A stretch of DNA of 64,000 bases from Stratiolaelaps scimitus (lineage: Eukaryota > Arthropoda > Arachnida > Mesostigmata > Laelapidae): NCBI GenBank assembly GCA_019614645.1, contig JABWDB010000034.1, forward strand, positions 1,116,001 to 1,180,000, written 5' to 3'. The notes below the pieces were generated by a model that saw only the letters and a program-made list of their open reading frames with translations, was not told where the DNA came from and did no database searches. Within the stretch, counting starts at the first letter, position 1, and each line of letters starts with the position of its first letter. This document shows, piece by piece, positions 23,653 through 34,879 of the stretch. The position numbers and the translations under genes are program-made.

Positions 23653-25022
23653 CGAATCGCGGGTGTGTTGCCTCGTGTTTTGTTCTACCGGCTACCGTAC
23701 AAGGACGGAAACATTAACGGCAGCAAGCGGCACCGCGAGCTATTTCGCCATCAGCGAGGAATCAACGGTGGAGCTAACGGTCGAAGAGCGGAAACAGCTC
23801 GACGCAGGTCGATCGTTAGCAAACCATGTGACACGATCGGTTCCGATTGGTGACCGATCGCCGTTTACGGCTCTCTCGCTTCGGGGCCAAGGCGGTGTAT
23901 AATCCACTCACGTGTTGGGTCCACCGGTCGACTCCCTCTCTCTCTCTCTCGGCAGCGAGGAGCAACGGGGCACCTGGTGGTTTTCGCTTGCAAGCAGAAT
24001 CCGAATTGAGTCAAGCAGCACTCTACACCTTAATCGTGTGCGGACGTATCGCGACAGACCCGGGACAGCAATAAATCGCCCTTGAATCACAGCGCTTACA
24101 TCGCATTCGACCTGGGAACGAATCACAACGATAAGACACCCCCCTTCTTCAACACATCAGGCGTATATCTCCCAGCAGCTTCAGCAGCAGCATCAGCTGT
24201 AGTAGTAACAATTGAAGCAGGACGCTAGATGTCGAAAAACAATAGCCTAGCCAACAACCGGCTAAGCGAATGCGACAAACAAACTAAAGCTAATCATGAT
24301 AATAGTAACAGTAATAGCAATAACGTGTGACTAACACGCATATATCTTCTCGTCCGTCCGATAGTCGATACGGTTGTGTTGTATTTTGCACCGTTCGATC
24401 AAAATGATGTTAATGTAACTACAGGACGATTGTCGAGAGCCAGCGACGTCACCAGCGACGCTTTGATCCGTTTGAATGCTTGCGTAGCGTTGCGATTACG
24501 TCGTGTAATGGATCCAGATGATTTACTAGCGTTTATAAGTCTCTCGCTGTGTCTCGCCACCTATCGGTGTCGTGCGAAAGTATTGCCAATCGGATGCAAA
24601 TATATTGAGCCCTTGAAGTGTCGACCAAAATCGCGTCAAGGTGATGTATAATGGCACTTTGTTCCGTACACTTTGTTCAGTATGCCGTCCGTGTGCCACA
24701 GCGTGATTTTTGCATTTCAGTATATTTATTTATGTTGATCGGAAATATCGCTCACAAGCGTCGTCAATGTATCGTTCGCTGTCGGCGACATCGCAACGGA
24801 CGGGCAGCGTCCCCCAAAAACCAAACAGCTTGGCGTCGCTCAGCCGCTCAGCGTCGTCTATCTAAGATAAACGAAACAAAGGAACACCGTGGCATATACG
24901 TACACAGCACCCCAAGCTGTTTCGCGGGTCCGGCAGGGTTTGTATGGAGGGAACTATTTGAGCTAACAGCGTCTACACCAGCCATGGTGAGCTGCATTGC
25001 GAATGTAATAATCGGGTACCTC

Positions 25023-25023
<1 letters not shown>

Positions 25024-25062
<39 letters not shown>
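25024..25062. repeat. (CT)n tract
   Basis: About 38 bp of pure CT. Similar CT/GA tracts lie at 6521-6574, 23936-23951, 33687-33718, 37134-37151, 38869-38898, 50468-50488 and 60518-60550. GA/CT tracts of this kind are bound by GAGA-type factors in insects, but no such role can be shown here. Confidence 0.93.
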
Positions 25063-25064
<2 letters not shown>

Positions 25065-25865
25065 AACGTTCGGCAATCTTCAGGCAAACATGCAATAAAC
25101 AACGCGATGCACGGCGTACCCGGCGTTGGATCAGCACTGGACACTGATTCACTGGTTCAGTAGCATGATTTTTCCATTAACCAACGGCTGGGTGCTCTGT
25201 CAATTTAAGCTTATTAAGCCACGACCGGAGCGAACTCGCATGTGCCAGGTTTCTTTACCAACACCACGGACGTGGAGGACGACAATGACACGATGTACGT
25301 GACGAACAACAAAAAAAAACACACAAAACAACAGTCAGCTACGCCCCCAGGCAGCGTCGGGGCGCAGCGAATTTGCAGCACGACGCCTGCGCGACGACTT
25401 CCCCTGATCGGCTGTTTATGACTACTACACCATCCAGGGTCCGCACCGCGGCCGGTGATACGCGGAGACGCCGGCCTCCTCCAAAAACGGTGGATCCGAT
25501 GCTCTGACAGTGAACAAATCGACGAACGGCGGCCGAATGCAACGGCCTTTCGAACAACAGTGATCAGACAACGGGCACCGGACAGACGATCTGTGATCCG
25601 ATCCGTCCAGATCCGAGCCGCCGCCGCCGCCGCTGCTGCTGCTGTTGCCGCAACGAACATTACCCTGGATGGTGCCGGCCATCGACGGCGGTGACGACAC
25701 CACAACAAGTCATGTTCCATCGACCGCTTCGGATGCCGTGCGCTCGAGGGACTCATCGATTGATCGGTTCCCACCCATCCGGGCTCCGGTGCGCACGTTG
25801 TGCGCCGACAACGCAGAAGCGTTGATGAATTTCGATTCGCGATAGACGATATACTAACAGTAATT

Positions 25866-25922
25866 ATAATAAAAATAATAATAATAATAATAATAATAAT
25901 GATAATAATAATAATAGTAGAA
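25866..25922. repeat. (AAT)n tract
   Basis: About 55 bp of AAT triplets with GAT and AGT variants. Others are at 3949-3991, 5168-5195, 26379-26403, 47054-47073, 47860-47912 and 55107-55177. Confidence 0.9.
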
Positions 25923-27203
25923 GAATATGAGTAACAATTCTAATTATAATAGCAATAATAGGAACAAGAACGAGGGGGGGGGGAAGCTGCGATCAAATGT
26001 AATTCTTGCTGCTGATGCTGCTGCAGCTGTTGACGGAGCTGACGACGACGACGAGCTGGCGAGTTAGCCGTGTGGTTAACTTGAACGAACAGTTTAAACA
26101 GTAACAAATAACAGTAAAATTGGAAAGTCGCAACAGATGCGACTGGCAGAGGCCCTGGGGGGAGGGGGCGGCTCGATCGTGCAGCGAATCATCCCAGCGG
26201 TGATAGACACAGCAAACAAATTGGAAATAAATAGAGCCGGCACTGGACGACGTTCAGCGGTCGACACATGTAGAGGTACGTGGACATAGATTCAAATAGT
26301 GACAGCTGGCGGTATTTACGCGTGTGACGCGTCGACATTCCAGCGTACGGCGCTAATCGATGGTGCTGCCTCGTTGTGATGATTATTATTATTATTATTA
26401 TTACTACTACGACGACGACGACGGCGTATAATCCCCTTCATGGCGCCAACGTATTTGGCGTTCCTTTTCTCCACAAGACACAGGACATCGATCGGGCGCG
26501 AATCGCGTCGCGAAATCGGCGGCCGACGCTCCGGCTTCTTGCGGAGATCTGTGACGACAGATTTGGGCAGTAACAAACGACGAATGACGATGGGGAAGAG
26601 AGAGCGAGCGAGAGAAAGAGAGAGAGATAGCGAGAGCCCACACGGTCTCCAACACCAGCCACAGCTGGTGGCAGCACACCGCTGTTCGACGTTGTTCGGC
26701 GTCAGCAGCAAGCTACAGCAATCTGGCAGTGATAGCTAACGAGGGGAATGACGATGCCCATGGCTCTAGTCGCGGTTGGGAAAATGGCGCGACGCTGGTG
26801 GCGCGACGCTGGTGGTGGCACTGGCGCTCGTCGTGTCCAACAATCGATATTGGGTCAAAGCGCGAGGATGTGCTCAGCGCCGCGGTCGAGAGCGGCCGTT
26901 GGCGGTCGTTGGCGGTCACTCGGAGATAGAGCGCACAGAGAAAGAGGCGTCGGGGGATGGCTGAATCGGACGTTACCCCGTGTCAGGACAACTTGCAGCA
27001 TACTCGAGTGCAGAACGAGAGGCAAAGTCTTATGGAGTTTAGCGGCAGAGGGGCGACTGCAATCGTCGCTTGATCGTCTGATCCACGCTAGCGACTGCGT
27101 GGCATTCGAGTCGAGCAAAACGTCGACTATAGCCATTGTAGCGGGGGGGGGGGGATCGGACCAGCTCAGACGAACCTCTTTTGCTGAGATGAGAGATCGA
27201 ATC

Positions 27204-27860
27204 TCACGAGGGAGCGAACCCTAGATGACCGGGAGGCGGTAAACTAGGGAATGAACGGCTAGACCCTTTAATAGTAAATGGCCTTAGAAATTCCATCTTT
27301 GGTCGGGTCGTGATGGATGTGTTATTCGGTATTTTTCCCCTAAGTATCTTGAATGCAAGGAGAGCAGTCTGGATCGTACAGAGCTCGTCGATTCGAGGGA
27401 GGTCAAGGCTCTCCAGAACATCAGCAACGCCTAGTCCCTACAATGCCGACGAACAATAGCTCCAAGGGCGTCATTTTGAATGACATCGACCCCGCGAAGG
27501 GTTCCTCTGAAACCTCCGCTCCAAATTGTTATGCCATAGCATAGTAACGGGACGAGCAGCATTTTATAAATGAGAAGCAGATCCTCGACTGATATTCGCA
27601 AACCCTTGAGCCGCCTCAGTGAGGCGATGACCGCATAGCACCTAGAAGGCCGTCCACTCATGTAGTCCTTCCAACCAAGTGTGTCCCGGATAGTTAGGCC
27701 TAAGGATCTGACAGTCGAGGACAACGAAACCGGTAAACCACAGAGTTGGATCGACTGACCCTGTACCAGCCTCTGCGGTGTCCGGAAGTAGGGTGATGAC
27801 CGTTCGGTGGGTGATCGAGTCTACTCTCCATCCGGGCTTTGCGTTTTTCAATTTCGTAAG
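27204..27860 (-). pseudogene. Reverse transcriptase C-terminal fragment (non-LTR)
   Basis: One frame, about 27800 to 27431, reads LVQGQSIQLCGLPVSLSSTV then RSLGLTIRDTLGWKDYM. Further on come AVIASLRRLKGLRIS and LLLIYKMLLVPLLCYGITIW. These match the RT region after the catalytic YADD: the G-x-x-x-x-LG-x-x-x-D-x-x-L-x-W motif, then a helix with the L-x-P-x-L-x-Y-G-x-x-x-W signature. After a stop the sequence continues in another frame to a TGA at 27204-27206, reading GLGVADVLESLDLPRIDELC, TIQTALLAFKILRGKIP and GSSRSFPSLPP, a typical post-RT tail. The YADD motif and everything upstream are missing. The product cannot be active. Confidence 0.85.
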
Positions 27861-27875
27861 CGCCGAGCGGGGCTG

Positions 27876-28145
27876 TCAGGCGAAGTTGAGCCGTGTGGGA
27901 TTCCTTTGGAATTCCTTTAGGCACCTAGGAGCGTGTTTTTTTTTTCGACATTTGAACATCAAGTGTCCTGATCTGCTACATTTGTTGCATGCAATCTCAT
28001 TTCGACAAGATGCAGCAATTGGCTGGCCCAATTGTTGACAGCGGTAGCAAGTGACCGGATTGCCGGCATGCACCACCCAACACCACCTGCTGAGTCCTGC
28101 AGGCAAAAAAGCCTTCAGCACCCTGTTTCACACCGACTGATGTCC
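27876..28145 (-). pseudogene. ORF1 (gag-like) fragment with two CCHC zinc knuckles
   Basis: The frame reads NRVLKAFLPAGLSRW, then CYRCQQLGQPIAASC (Cys pair at 28038-28049), then CNKCSRSGHLMFKC (27950-27989). The second knuckle is a canonical CX2CX4HX4C. The first has Gln in place of His and one extra residue before its last Cys, so it is degenerate. A basic tail RKKKHAPRCLKE follows before a stop at 27876. ORF1 proteins of this kind bind the element's RNA and form the ribonucleoprotein used in target-primed reverse transcription. The conserved hydrophobic stretch just before the knuckles matches the usual ORF1 layout. The 5' part of ORF1 is absent or unreadable; a GA-rich tract begins near 28205. 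Confidence 0.78.
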
Positions 28146-28399
28146 AGTCGAAATTGACCGTTTTGTAGCTCACCATTTTGGGACTGGACACCGCGTGGAT
28201 ATAGCGAGAGAGAGAAAGAGAGAGAGCGCGGGCGAAACGGATGCCAAGAATCGCGTTGACACTTTTGTTTGATTGGCAACGAGCAAACAGTTGTCTGATT
28301 GACAACCGTTCGAAAATTGTTCACGGGGCAAGCCAACACTGTGGCGTCTTGCAAGGGTTCAATTATCGGGCCACTCGGTGGATGACTCCATAATGTCCG

Positions 28400-28732
28400 A
28401 AATGTGTCTTAGCTGAATAACTCGATTGGATGGGCAATCGAGCTGACCGAGCTGAGACGAGCGTCAGTACAGCGAATCGGATGCCGGCGACAAAGCAAAA
28501 ATAATGACCTGCGCTGAACAGGAGTCATTATTACGAAATGGAGATTCAACCTGTCACTGGGTGAGGAGCACATCCGTCATTCATCAGACGTATAATATTA
28601 TATATGAACGGGTCGGAGGCGCCGTTTGTCGTGTGTTCGTATCAGCTATTATATAACACATACGCTACGAACATTGAAGTAAGTCAATTATATACATCGG
28701 GCAACAAGATACATCATCCATTGTGACACAAT

Positions 28733-28781
<49 letters not shown>

Positions 28782-28920
28782 ATGATACGTTGAATTTAGA
28801 TGCTGATCCATAGTCATCTGCGTACGTTTCGATCTGACTCTAATCTGTCCCCCAAACATATAAGAGAGCTTAAGCATTGTAAAATTGCAGCTCCTTTAAT
28901 AAACCAATGAAGCCTTTACC
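28400..28920. other. Non-coding between LINE remnant and SINE cluster
   Basis: Holds a (TG)n(TA)n compound tract at 28732-28780. The rest is unremarkable. It ends in the TTACCTTACCTTTACC triplication just before the SINE cluster. Confidence 0.5.
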
Positions 28921-29040
28921 TTACCTTTACCCCTATGGGAGACAGGTCTCGGAACCACTTTTGGGTATCACTTCAAGAACCTATCGAGTCATGGGCTTAT
29001 ATTACTGCAAGCAGTAGTAGCTGTCGAGTTGTCGAGCCCC

Positions 29041-29220
29041 CGGGGGTGGCCTGGTGGTGCATTCGTGTCCGCCTTGCAATCGGAGGAAAGACACGTCGGT
29101 CCACGGCGGGTTCGATCCCCACCATTGTTGCACATTTGCATTTGAAGGTGTTGTCCGTCTTACGAAGCAATGCTAACAAAGCCGTACCGCGGACGTTAAA
29201 TGTTGGCTGAGGGTCAGCCA
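29041..29220 (+). mobile_element. tRNA-derived SINE, full-length reference copy
   Basis: This is the clearest member of the family. The head contains an A-box-like TGGCCTGGTGG (29047-29057) and an exact B box GGTTCGATCCC (29109-29119) inside a T-arm-like GCGGG...CCCAC context. Together these form an internal RNA polymerase III promoter. A conserved body follows (CACATTTGCATTTGAAGG, then CCGTCTTACGAAGCAATGC) and then the 3' domain with GGACGTTAAATGTTGGCTGA and GGTCAGCC. SINEs are non-autonomous and borrow a LINE reverse transcriptase. The A-to-B spacing of about 50 bp is somewhat long, as in class II tRNAs or after an insertion. The parent tRNA is not resolved. Confidence 0.8.
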
Positions 29221-29254
29221 TGGAATAATCAACAAGGTAGTACATGACGTTGAC

Positions 29255-29446
29255 GCCCGGTGACGTTCGTGGTGACGTTCGTCTACGGCTGTCCCGCAAT
29301 CGGCAGAGACGGACAGAGCCACAGCGACACGTTCGATACCGCGACATTGTGGCACATTTGCATTGAAGGGTGTCAGTGTTTTTTGATGCAATGACCATCA
29401 GTGATCGCGTCAATGAGTTTGGTGAATGTTGGCCGAGAGTCACCCT
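29255..29446 (+). mobile_element. Diverged SINE copy, tandem to the reference copy
   Basis: It starts about 35 bp after the reference copy, in the same direction. It keeps GCAATCGG, a decayed B box (CGTTCGATACC near 29330), GGCACATTTGCATTGAAGGG and the 3' domain GTGAATGTTGGCCGAGAGTCA. An inner duplication CGGTGACGTTCGTGGTGACGTTCGT lies at its 5' end. The stronger divergence suggests it is older than its neighbour. Confidence 0.65.
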
Positions 29447-29479
29447 GGGGAAGTTTCGTTTTTTCTTAGTAGCCATTAT

Positions 29480-29612
29480 AAAGCTGGTACAATTGCCGTT
29501 CGGTGAGGTATGCTTACTGCCGTCACGGAGGATGAGCTCCGCTGGACGAAGTCCCGACGAGTTCATTGTCACTGACGGTAAACGTTGGCTGTGAGTAAGC
29601 CTGGAGAATTTA
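29480..29612 (+). mobile_element. Third, very degenerate SINE remnant in tandem
   Basis: Only the 3' domain is recognisable: GACGGTAAACGTTGGCTGTGAGTAAGCCTGGAG resembles the family tail in the same orientation and at about the expected distance after the second copy. The head is not recognisable. With the two preceding copies this gives a head-to-tail cluster of about 570 bp. Confidence 0.4.
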
Positions 29613-30013
29613 CGTACAGGTCAGGGACAATACGGTAAGTTAAAAATGGAAAAGGAAGCCGATGAATACTTTGTAATTCTGGCATAAAACGTTCTACAAT
29701 TGCAATCTCGCATAAACTGTCGATCCTGACAGTGGGTACTTGAACCGATGCTACGCAGCGGCTCCGAGGCTTGAAAGCCACAGGGGTAAGATCGATGAGG
29801 GTTAGATATGGAGAAATAGCAAAGTACGACTCAGCTTAGCCTACAAACGAGTACACTCGTAGCAGTCTAACTGGCAGCACTCCACGCCAGGCCAGGGCAG
29901 GCCACAGGGTCACACCTCGCATCTGCACCCTCGGCATGCTACGTAGGACAGATGCGCTAAATTTGAAGAACTCGCTCGATCAACGATCATCGCCCAAGCA
30001 TCAGTAGTAATTG

Positions 30014-30232
30014 ATGGGCGCTCGTCGTCGACCGACAAACAACTTCATGACGGCACCCGCTGAAGACCGCTCACCGGCGATTCTCAACGGCGTCGCAGAC
30101 CCCAGCGTGGTGCACCTCATCACCGTGCTTCTGAATCTTCTGCCTAGGCCAACTGCTGACCCCCGACCCCCCCTGCACCTACCAACGTGCCAATGTGTTG
30201 ACACGCGCGCGTCTACGAGCCCGTCCTGCTGA
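30014..30232 (+). CDS. Hypothetical 72-codon open frame
   Basis: ATG opens MGARRRPTNNFMTAPAEDRS, then PAILNGVADPSVVHLITVLL and a Pro-rich end. Third positions are strongly G/C and no simple repeat is involved. The opposite strand is also open. No family was recognised. Confidence 0.17.
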   Translation: MGARRRPTNNFMTAPAEDRSPAILNGVADPSVVHLITVLLNLLPRPTADPRPPLHLPTCQCVDTRASTSPSC

Positions 30233-31131
30233 GCTCTCTCAGCAAACGTAATCCTCTCCATCGCTCCATCTCTTCACCCGCGACACGAATCTCGCAAGCT
30301 CGCAAGTTCGACACAGATCGACTCGTATGTTCTCGATATATGCCATAGTGGTAATCCTCCTCGATAACGGTGGTGACGAACGCTGGCGAATCGTATGAGC
30401 GAATGATATCATACGAGACCGCAGGTGAGAATAATAAACAAATAGAAACAACCAGGCTCGCGACGTAATTCCGACGCTAAGTGCCCCAACCCGCAACGCG
30501 AACGGTTGCGGTCCAGCCACATTGTGGCGTTACTATTATATTAAGCGTTTCGCACAGGGCTGGCTTCGAGTGGTGGCTGTACCCGAGCGCGGACACATGG
30601 ACGAGTCCAGGAATCGGCAGGGGGGATTCACCTGCGGCTGGTTCATCGCGCAAAACAGCGACCATGTTCGCGAGCGGTCGTCGACGCCGACGGCGCATCT
30701 CTAGTCGGCGGAAGCCTGTCCGCGTGTCACAAGAGCTGTAATCGTCGTAGACATGCCTATGCACAGATCAGACCAGTGGAAGTCACTGGCTGTGGCGGCA
30801 GTGGTGGCCAACCATAGTCGCAACAGCGACCGATTTGTCGCTCACTGTCGGTCGATGCTGACGCAGTCGGTCATTGTCTTCCATCGTCGAACCTCGCTCA
30901 CTCTGTCACGGCGATTTCTGCCTGCGGACACGGGAGGTCCGATGATTGAAATGTACCCAAACAACGACACCGCACACGCTGATGTACGCTCACGTCAGAG
31001 TGTTGCGTACTTCGCCACCTGGCGACACCGAGAATATAATAGCTGTTATTTAACCGCTGGAGCAACTGTCGTGCAATTGGCACATTTGCTCAACGGTGAT
31101 TAGAAATATGATTGTGACTGTATGTCTCCAG

Positions 31132-31176
31132 GAAATACAATGAGGGGAGTCTGCGTAATGCTTGCTCACACGTGGG
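31132..31176 (+). CDS. Candidate 45 nt internal exon
   Basis: GTATGTCTCCAG|GAAATACAATG...CACGTGGG|GTGAGTAT has both an acceptor and a donor of good quality. Two of the three frames are open (KYNEGSLRNACSHVG, or NTMRGVCVMLAHTW). The size is a multiple of three. There is no homology and no neighbouring exon. Confidence 0.22.
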
Positions 31177-31418
31177 GTGAGTATATCATCAGCTCTCGAA
31201 ATAATGAGCGGATGTAAAAGCACCGACGGAGCTCGTCGAGGACCTGAGAGGCTATATATATATATATAGCAGTAGATACTGGAAAATTTTCACAACATTT
31301 AATTGTGACGCATGCCGTCCAAACTGTTGTTCTGCCCAACGGCTACCTTTGAGTGTCCGTGCCGTCCGAATCACCCAAGTGACTGTCCATTCGTGGAACT
31401 CGTGAGGAGAAGTGAGAC

Positions 31419-31451
<33 letters not shown>

Positions 31452-31661
31452 CAGCACACATATTGTTCTTGAATGGCAGGCAATGCTACCCCGCAGCCTC
31501 TGGCTAGAAGCTTCATATGAATAGTGAATCTAGTAGGCGCGGACGGCGTCGACCAAAACGGCGACCCTGACGAATGACGAACAGTGACTATCGAAACGAA
31601 TTGATAGAGACAAAACTGCGAGCAACTACTGCAATCTGCTAAGGGGGCGAGAGAGAGTTGT

Positions 31662-32120
31662 TTGTCTTTCAAACATATCTATTATCTAGCAGTCGATAAC
31701 GAACGAACAAGTCGTAAGCAATTGAAAAAAAAATTCGCCGTGCTTCCAGCTGATAAGCTGAGATTCATATTCTTAATAAATTATGTATACGGAGGGCGCG
31801 AACAGCTTCGTGCAACACGCCCGCTGCCCAGCGTCTTTCCTCGAGTTTACTCGCGAAATTGCACTCATCACCACGGCATTAATCTTCAGTGGCGATTTAT
31901 GGCAATCTTCAAGCCACAAGCGGCACCACGTAGCCCGTCGATCTGCCCGGTACGTTCCACTGGACCGGTCAGGCGGGCAGCGGCGGCCAGCGGCCAGCCG
32001 GGCGCAGCCGATCCACTTGGAAAAGGGTCAATGATAGCCTATGATTGTATCGACGTCAAGTCTCCGGACGTGAATACGAACGTGCCCACCGCAATCTGGC
32101 CTCGTATCGAACAACGATAG
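31662..32120 (+). CDS. Hypothetical 152-codon open segment
   Basis: This is open without repeats for 152 codons; the first in-frame ATG is at 31899. The first part is basic and contains NERTSRKQLKKKFAVLPADK; the end reads KGSMIAYDCIDVKSPDVNTN, VPTAIWPRIEQR, TAG. No acceptor, donor or domain was identified. Confidence 0.16.
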   Translation: MSFKHIYYLAVDNERTSRKQLKKKFAVLPADKLRFIFLINYVYGGREQLRATRPLPSVFPRVYSRNCTHHHGINLQWRFMAIFKPQAAPRSPSICPVRSTGPVRRAAAASGQPGAADPLGKGSMIAYDCIDVKSPDVNTNVPTAIWPRIEQR

Positions 32121-33283
32121 TCATATGATATGACAGCGATATGCCGCTCGACGCCGGGTGGTGGACTACACCCCAAGTGGTGGTGGTGGTGGTGGTCGTC
32201 GACGCGGCCCCGCTTCAACATCGATATCAGGCCAATGTGGCTCTGTGAGGGTGGGCGGGGTATTAACGACGATGACGCCGGTGTGTCCGTGTGGCCCCGA
32301 CCTATTGAATAGGAAACATTCACACGCGCGACACACAGCCAGACAAACAGATATACACACACATGTGTTATAGATAACACAGTCACGGGACAATGGTGGT
32401 GGTGAGTGGGTCCCCGAACGCCACCGCCGCCACCACCGCCGCCACCACCGCCGGAGTCACCCACCAGAGCAGGAGCAGCAGCAGCAGAAAATCAGCCAGC
32501 TTCAGCAGAACTCCGGCCACGGCGGCAGTGACAATCGCTCGCACAGAGAAATCGCCGTAGATATGCGCACCACAACCGCCACCGCCACGGAGCCCATTTC
32601 GCGGCACAGAACGAACGGCAGCAGCTGGAAACGGCGACGGATCGATGCGAGCCCCAAACAACAATGCAACCGTACAAAAATGAACTTCACTTACAAATAA
32701 ACGCGTACGTACCACACCTGCGCACACATCGAAGACAGAACAACCCCCTTGATTATCTACGGCCGCTACAGCCGAAGCAAGTTTATTTGGGGGGAGAGAG
32801 GGGGAGCGGGGGGGTAACAGCGGGGGTGGGATCCAAGCTGTGGTCACTGTTGTTGTCGTTGTTGTTGCTGTTGCTGTTGTTGCTATCGTCATCGTCGTCG
32901 TTGTTGTTGCTGTTGTTGTTGATTTGACTGCGTCACCATTATTAGTTGTTGATGATAATTCAATTTGATTCAGCCAACACTGCTCGTCTTTGCGTCTAAA
33001 TGGATATGAAGTACACAAGAGCGAGTCAACAACGACAACAACAACGATGACGGCCATAACAGCAGCAGCAGCAGCAGCAACAATAGCAGCAACAATAGAG
33101 GAACGATGAAGGGAATGAAAAGGGGGGTGTCATTAGCCTTGCTTGCTTGCTTGCGTTGCTGTTGCTGTTGACAGCTCGTCTCCGTCGTCACTCTGGATAT
33201 TCACGCATTGTGTGCACACACAGATATAAGATACCCCGGATAGATGTGCGTCCGTATGTTCTGGTACGTGCGGCTCTCTGTAT

Positions 33284-33324
<41 letters not shown>

Positions 33325-33398
33325 TGAATCCTTAATTCACTGTCAAACAGGATAATGGCTGAAGCAGGCAGAAAGAGGCCGGCTTAGGGTGGACTAAG

Positions 33399-33443
33399 CG
33401 TCGTCGTTGTTGTTGTTGTTGTTGTTGCTGCTGCTGCTGCTGC

Positions 33444-33497
<54 letters not shown>

Positions 33498-33523
33498 CGT
33501 CGTCGTCGTCGTCGTCGTCGTCG
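33399..33523 (+). repeat. Compound trinucleotide array (GTT)n(GCT)n(GTT)n(GTC)n
   Basis: About 125 bp of uninterrupted GTT, CTG/GCT, GTT and GTC triplets. On the minus strand one frame would read long Gln and Arg runs, on the plus strand Leu and Ser runs. The frames opened by it are not evidence of a gene. Confidence 0.95.
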
Positions 33524-34613
33524 ACCGACGACGATGAGGACACGAATCCTGTATTCTGTCAACCAGCTCTCTCTCTCTCTGTCATTCAGTTCACACCACT
33601 GTGAATATGGCATTCACACGTTCGTTCGCGGGGTTGACGAAGAGAGATCAACATAGGAAAAAGTATAATAGATGTAGCCATTTCTATCTCTCTGTCTCTC
33701 TCTCTCTCTCTCTCTCGCTGGGGTGGTACTGCTACGGTTTAGCGGTAGAATCAACGAGTTACGCGCGATAGGCTAGCCGGAATCAGCGGGAAGGGTCGCA
33801 TCTCTCAGGCTACATTGTGCCAACGAACGCGGACCGACCAGATCAGACGGACCGACAGTACCGCCGAGCTTCAAGCAACAGAGGCGTCGCTTGTGTAAAT
33901 TCTGATCGAGACGCTGAAAGGAGTAAGACCCGCAGTTAAAGCGAACAGCGAACGATATCATCGAAGCTTAGTCACCGTTAGCGCCCCCTTTACCGCTTAA
34001 CTAGTGATAGAATTCAACTCATCAATTTGCCATATATATATATATATATTATATATATATAAATGAGCATAGCGAGTTACGCAGTGTGTGTGTCCTTGCG
34101 CATGGGTGTGCACGCCGATATCTCCACATTGATTTGACAGCCCTGACGTTTGTATCGGATTGCCATTTACGTGTACCAGTGAAAATTAGAGGGCTCTCGA
34201 AAGCAAGACGAACGTGTCGAATAAAGGCTGTTCGTAACTGCTTTACTTTTAGATACTGCCCGGGAGTCGAGGCAGGACTAACGAGACTGGCTTCGGGCCA
34301 ACAATTGACAACCAGCCGGCTTCCCTTTGACAGCTGTACCAACCTGTAGCATAGCATCAAAATAGGCAAATACTAACGGAAAGTGACACATATAGAGTAT
34401 ACACAGCGCGTACACACAAAATAGCATATATATATATATATATATGTATAATGACATCACACACACCTCGGCTCTATCTACCAGCATCGGCGGTACACCG
34501 TCATCTTCTTATTGTCGACTGCTGTCAGTCGACATCGGCTTGTTTTGTTCCCTAATAATAACGCAAAAGCGAGTACAACGAATACAAATTGCTGATTGTC
34601 AAAAAATAGCATC

Positions 34614-34647
<34 letters not shown>

Positions 34648-34879
34648 CGTTGGTATCTCTTATAGTAGTTGTAGTAGCAGTCGTTGTCTGCGGCGGCTGC
34701 TGCTGCTGCGGTCCCGCGATAGTCGGCCGCTGCGCCCACGTCCCTGCGCCCAACATATTCCAGCGGGGGAATGCAAATAAATGCCATTTTGGTAGAACAG
34801 ACGGTAGATGTCTGTACCCCTCTGGCTCAAACGCCCGACCGACCACCCGCCCTCCCTCCTCGCGTACTACCGGTAGTAG

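Larger units (their letters stand above)
27204..28160 (-). mobile_element. Degenerate non-LTR retrotransposon with internal deletion
   Basis: Reading the minus strand, a gag-like CCHC zinc-knuckle segment comes first (about 28160 to 27876). The C-terminal part of a reverse transcriptase follows (about 27860 to 27204). Non-LTR elements with a CCHC ORF1 normally carry an apurinic endonuclease and about 1.5-2 kb of RT sequence between these two parts. Here almost nothing separates them, so a large internal deletion is inferred. The RT part is broken by frame changes and by a stop near 27431. No poly-A tail or target duplication was found. The mix of CCHC ORF1 and CR1/L2-like post-RT spacing leaves the clade open. 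This is a dead copy; active relatives elsewhere in the genome are likely. Confidence 0.8.

Noticed and set aside
29720..29770. Second B-box-like site on the minus strand (GGTTCAAGTACC)
   Set aside because: No A box at a suitable distance and no cloverleaf. A second SINE family is possible but cannot be shown.
32383..33057. 224-codon minus-strand frame
   Set aside because: Most of it is Thr, Leu and Val runs read from GTT/GTC/CCA triplet arrays.
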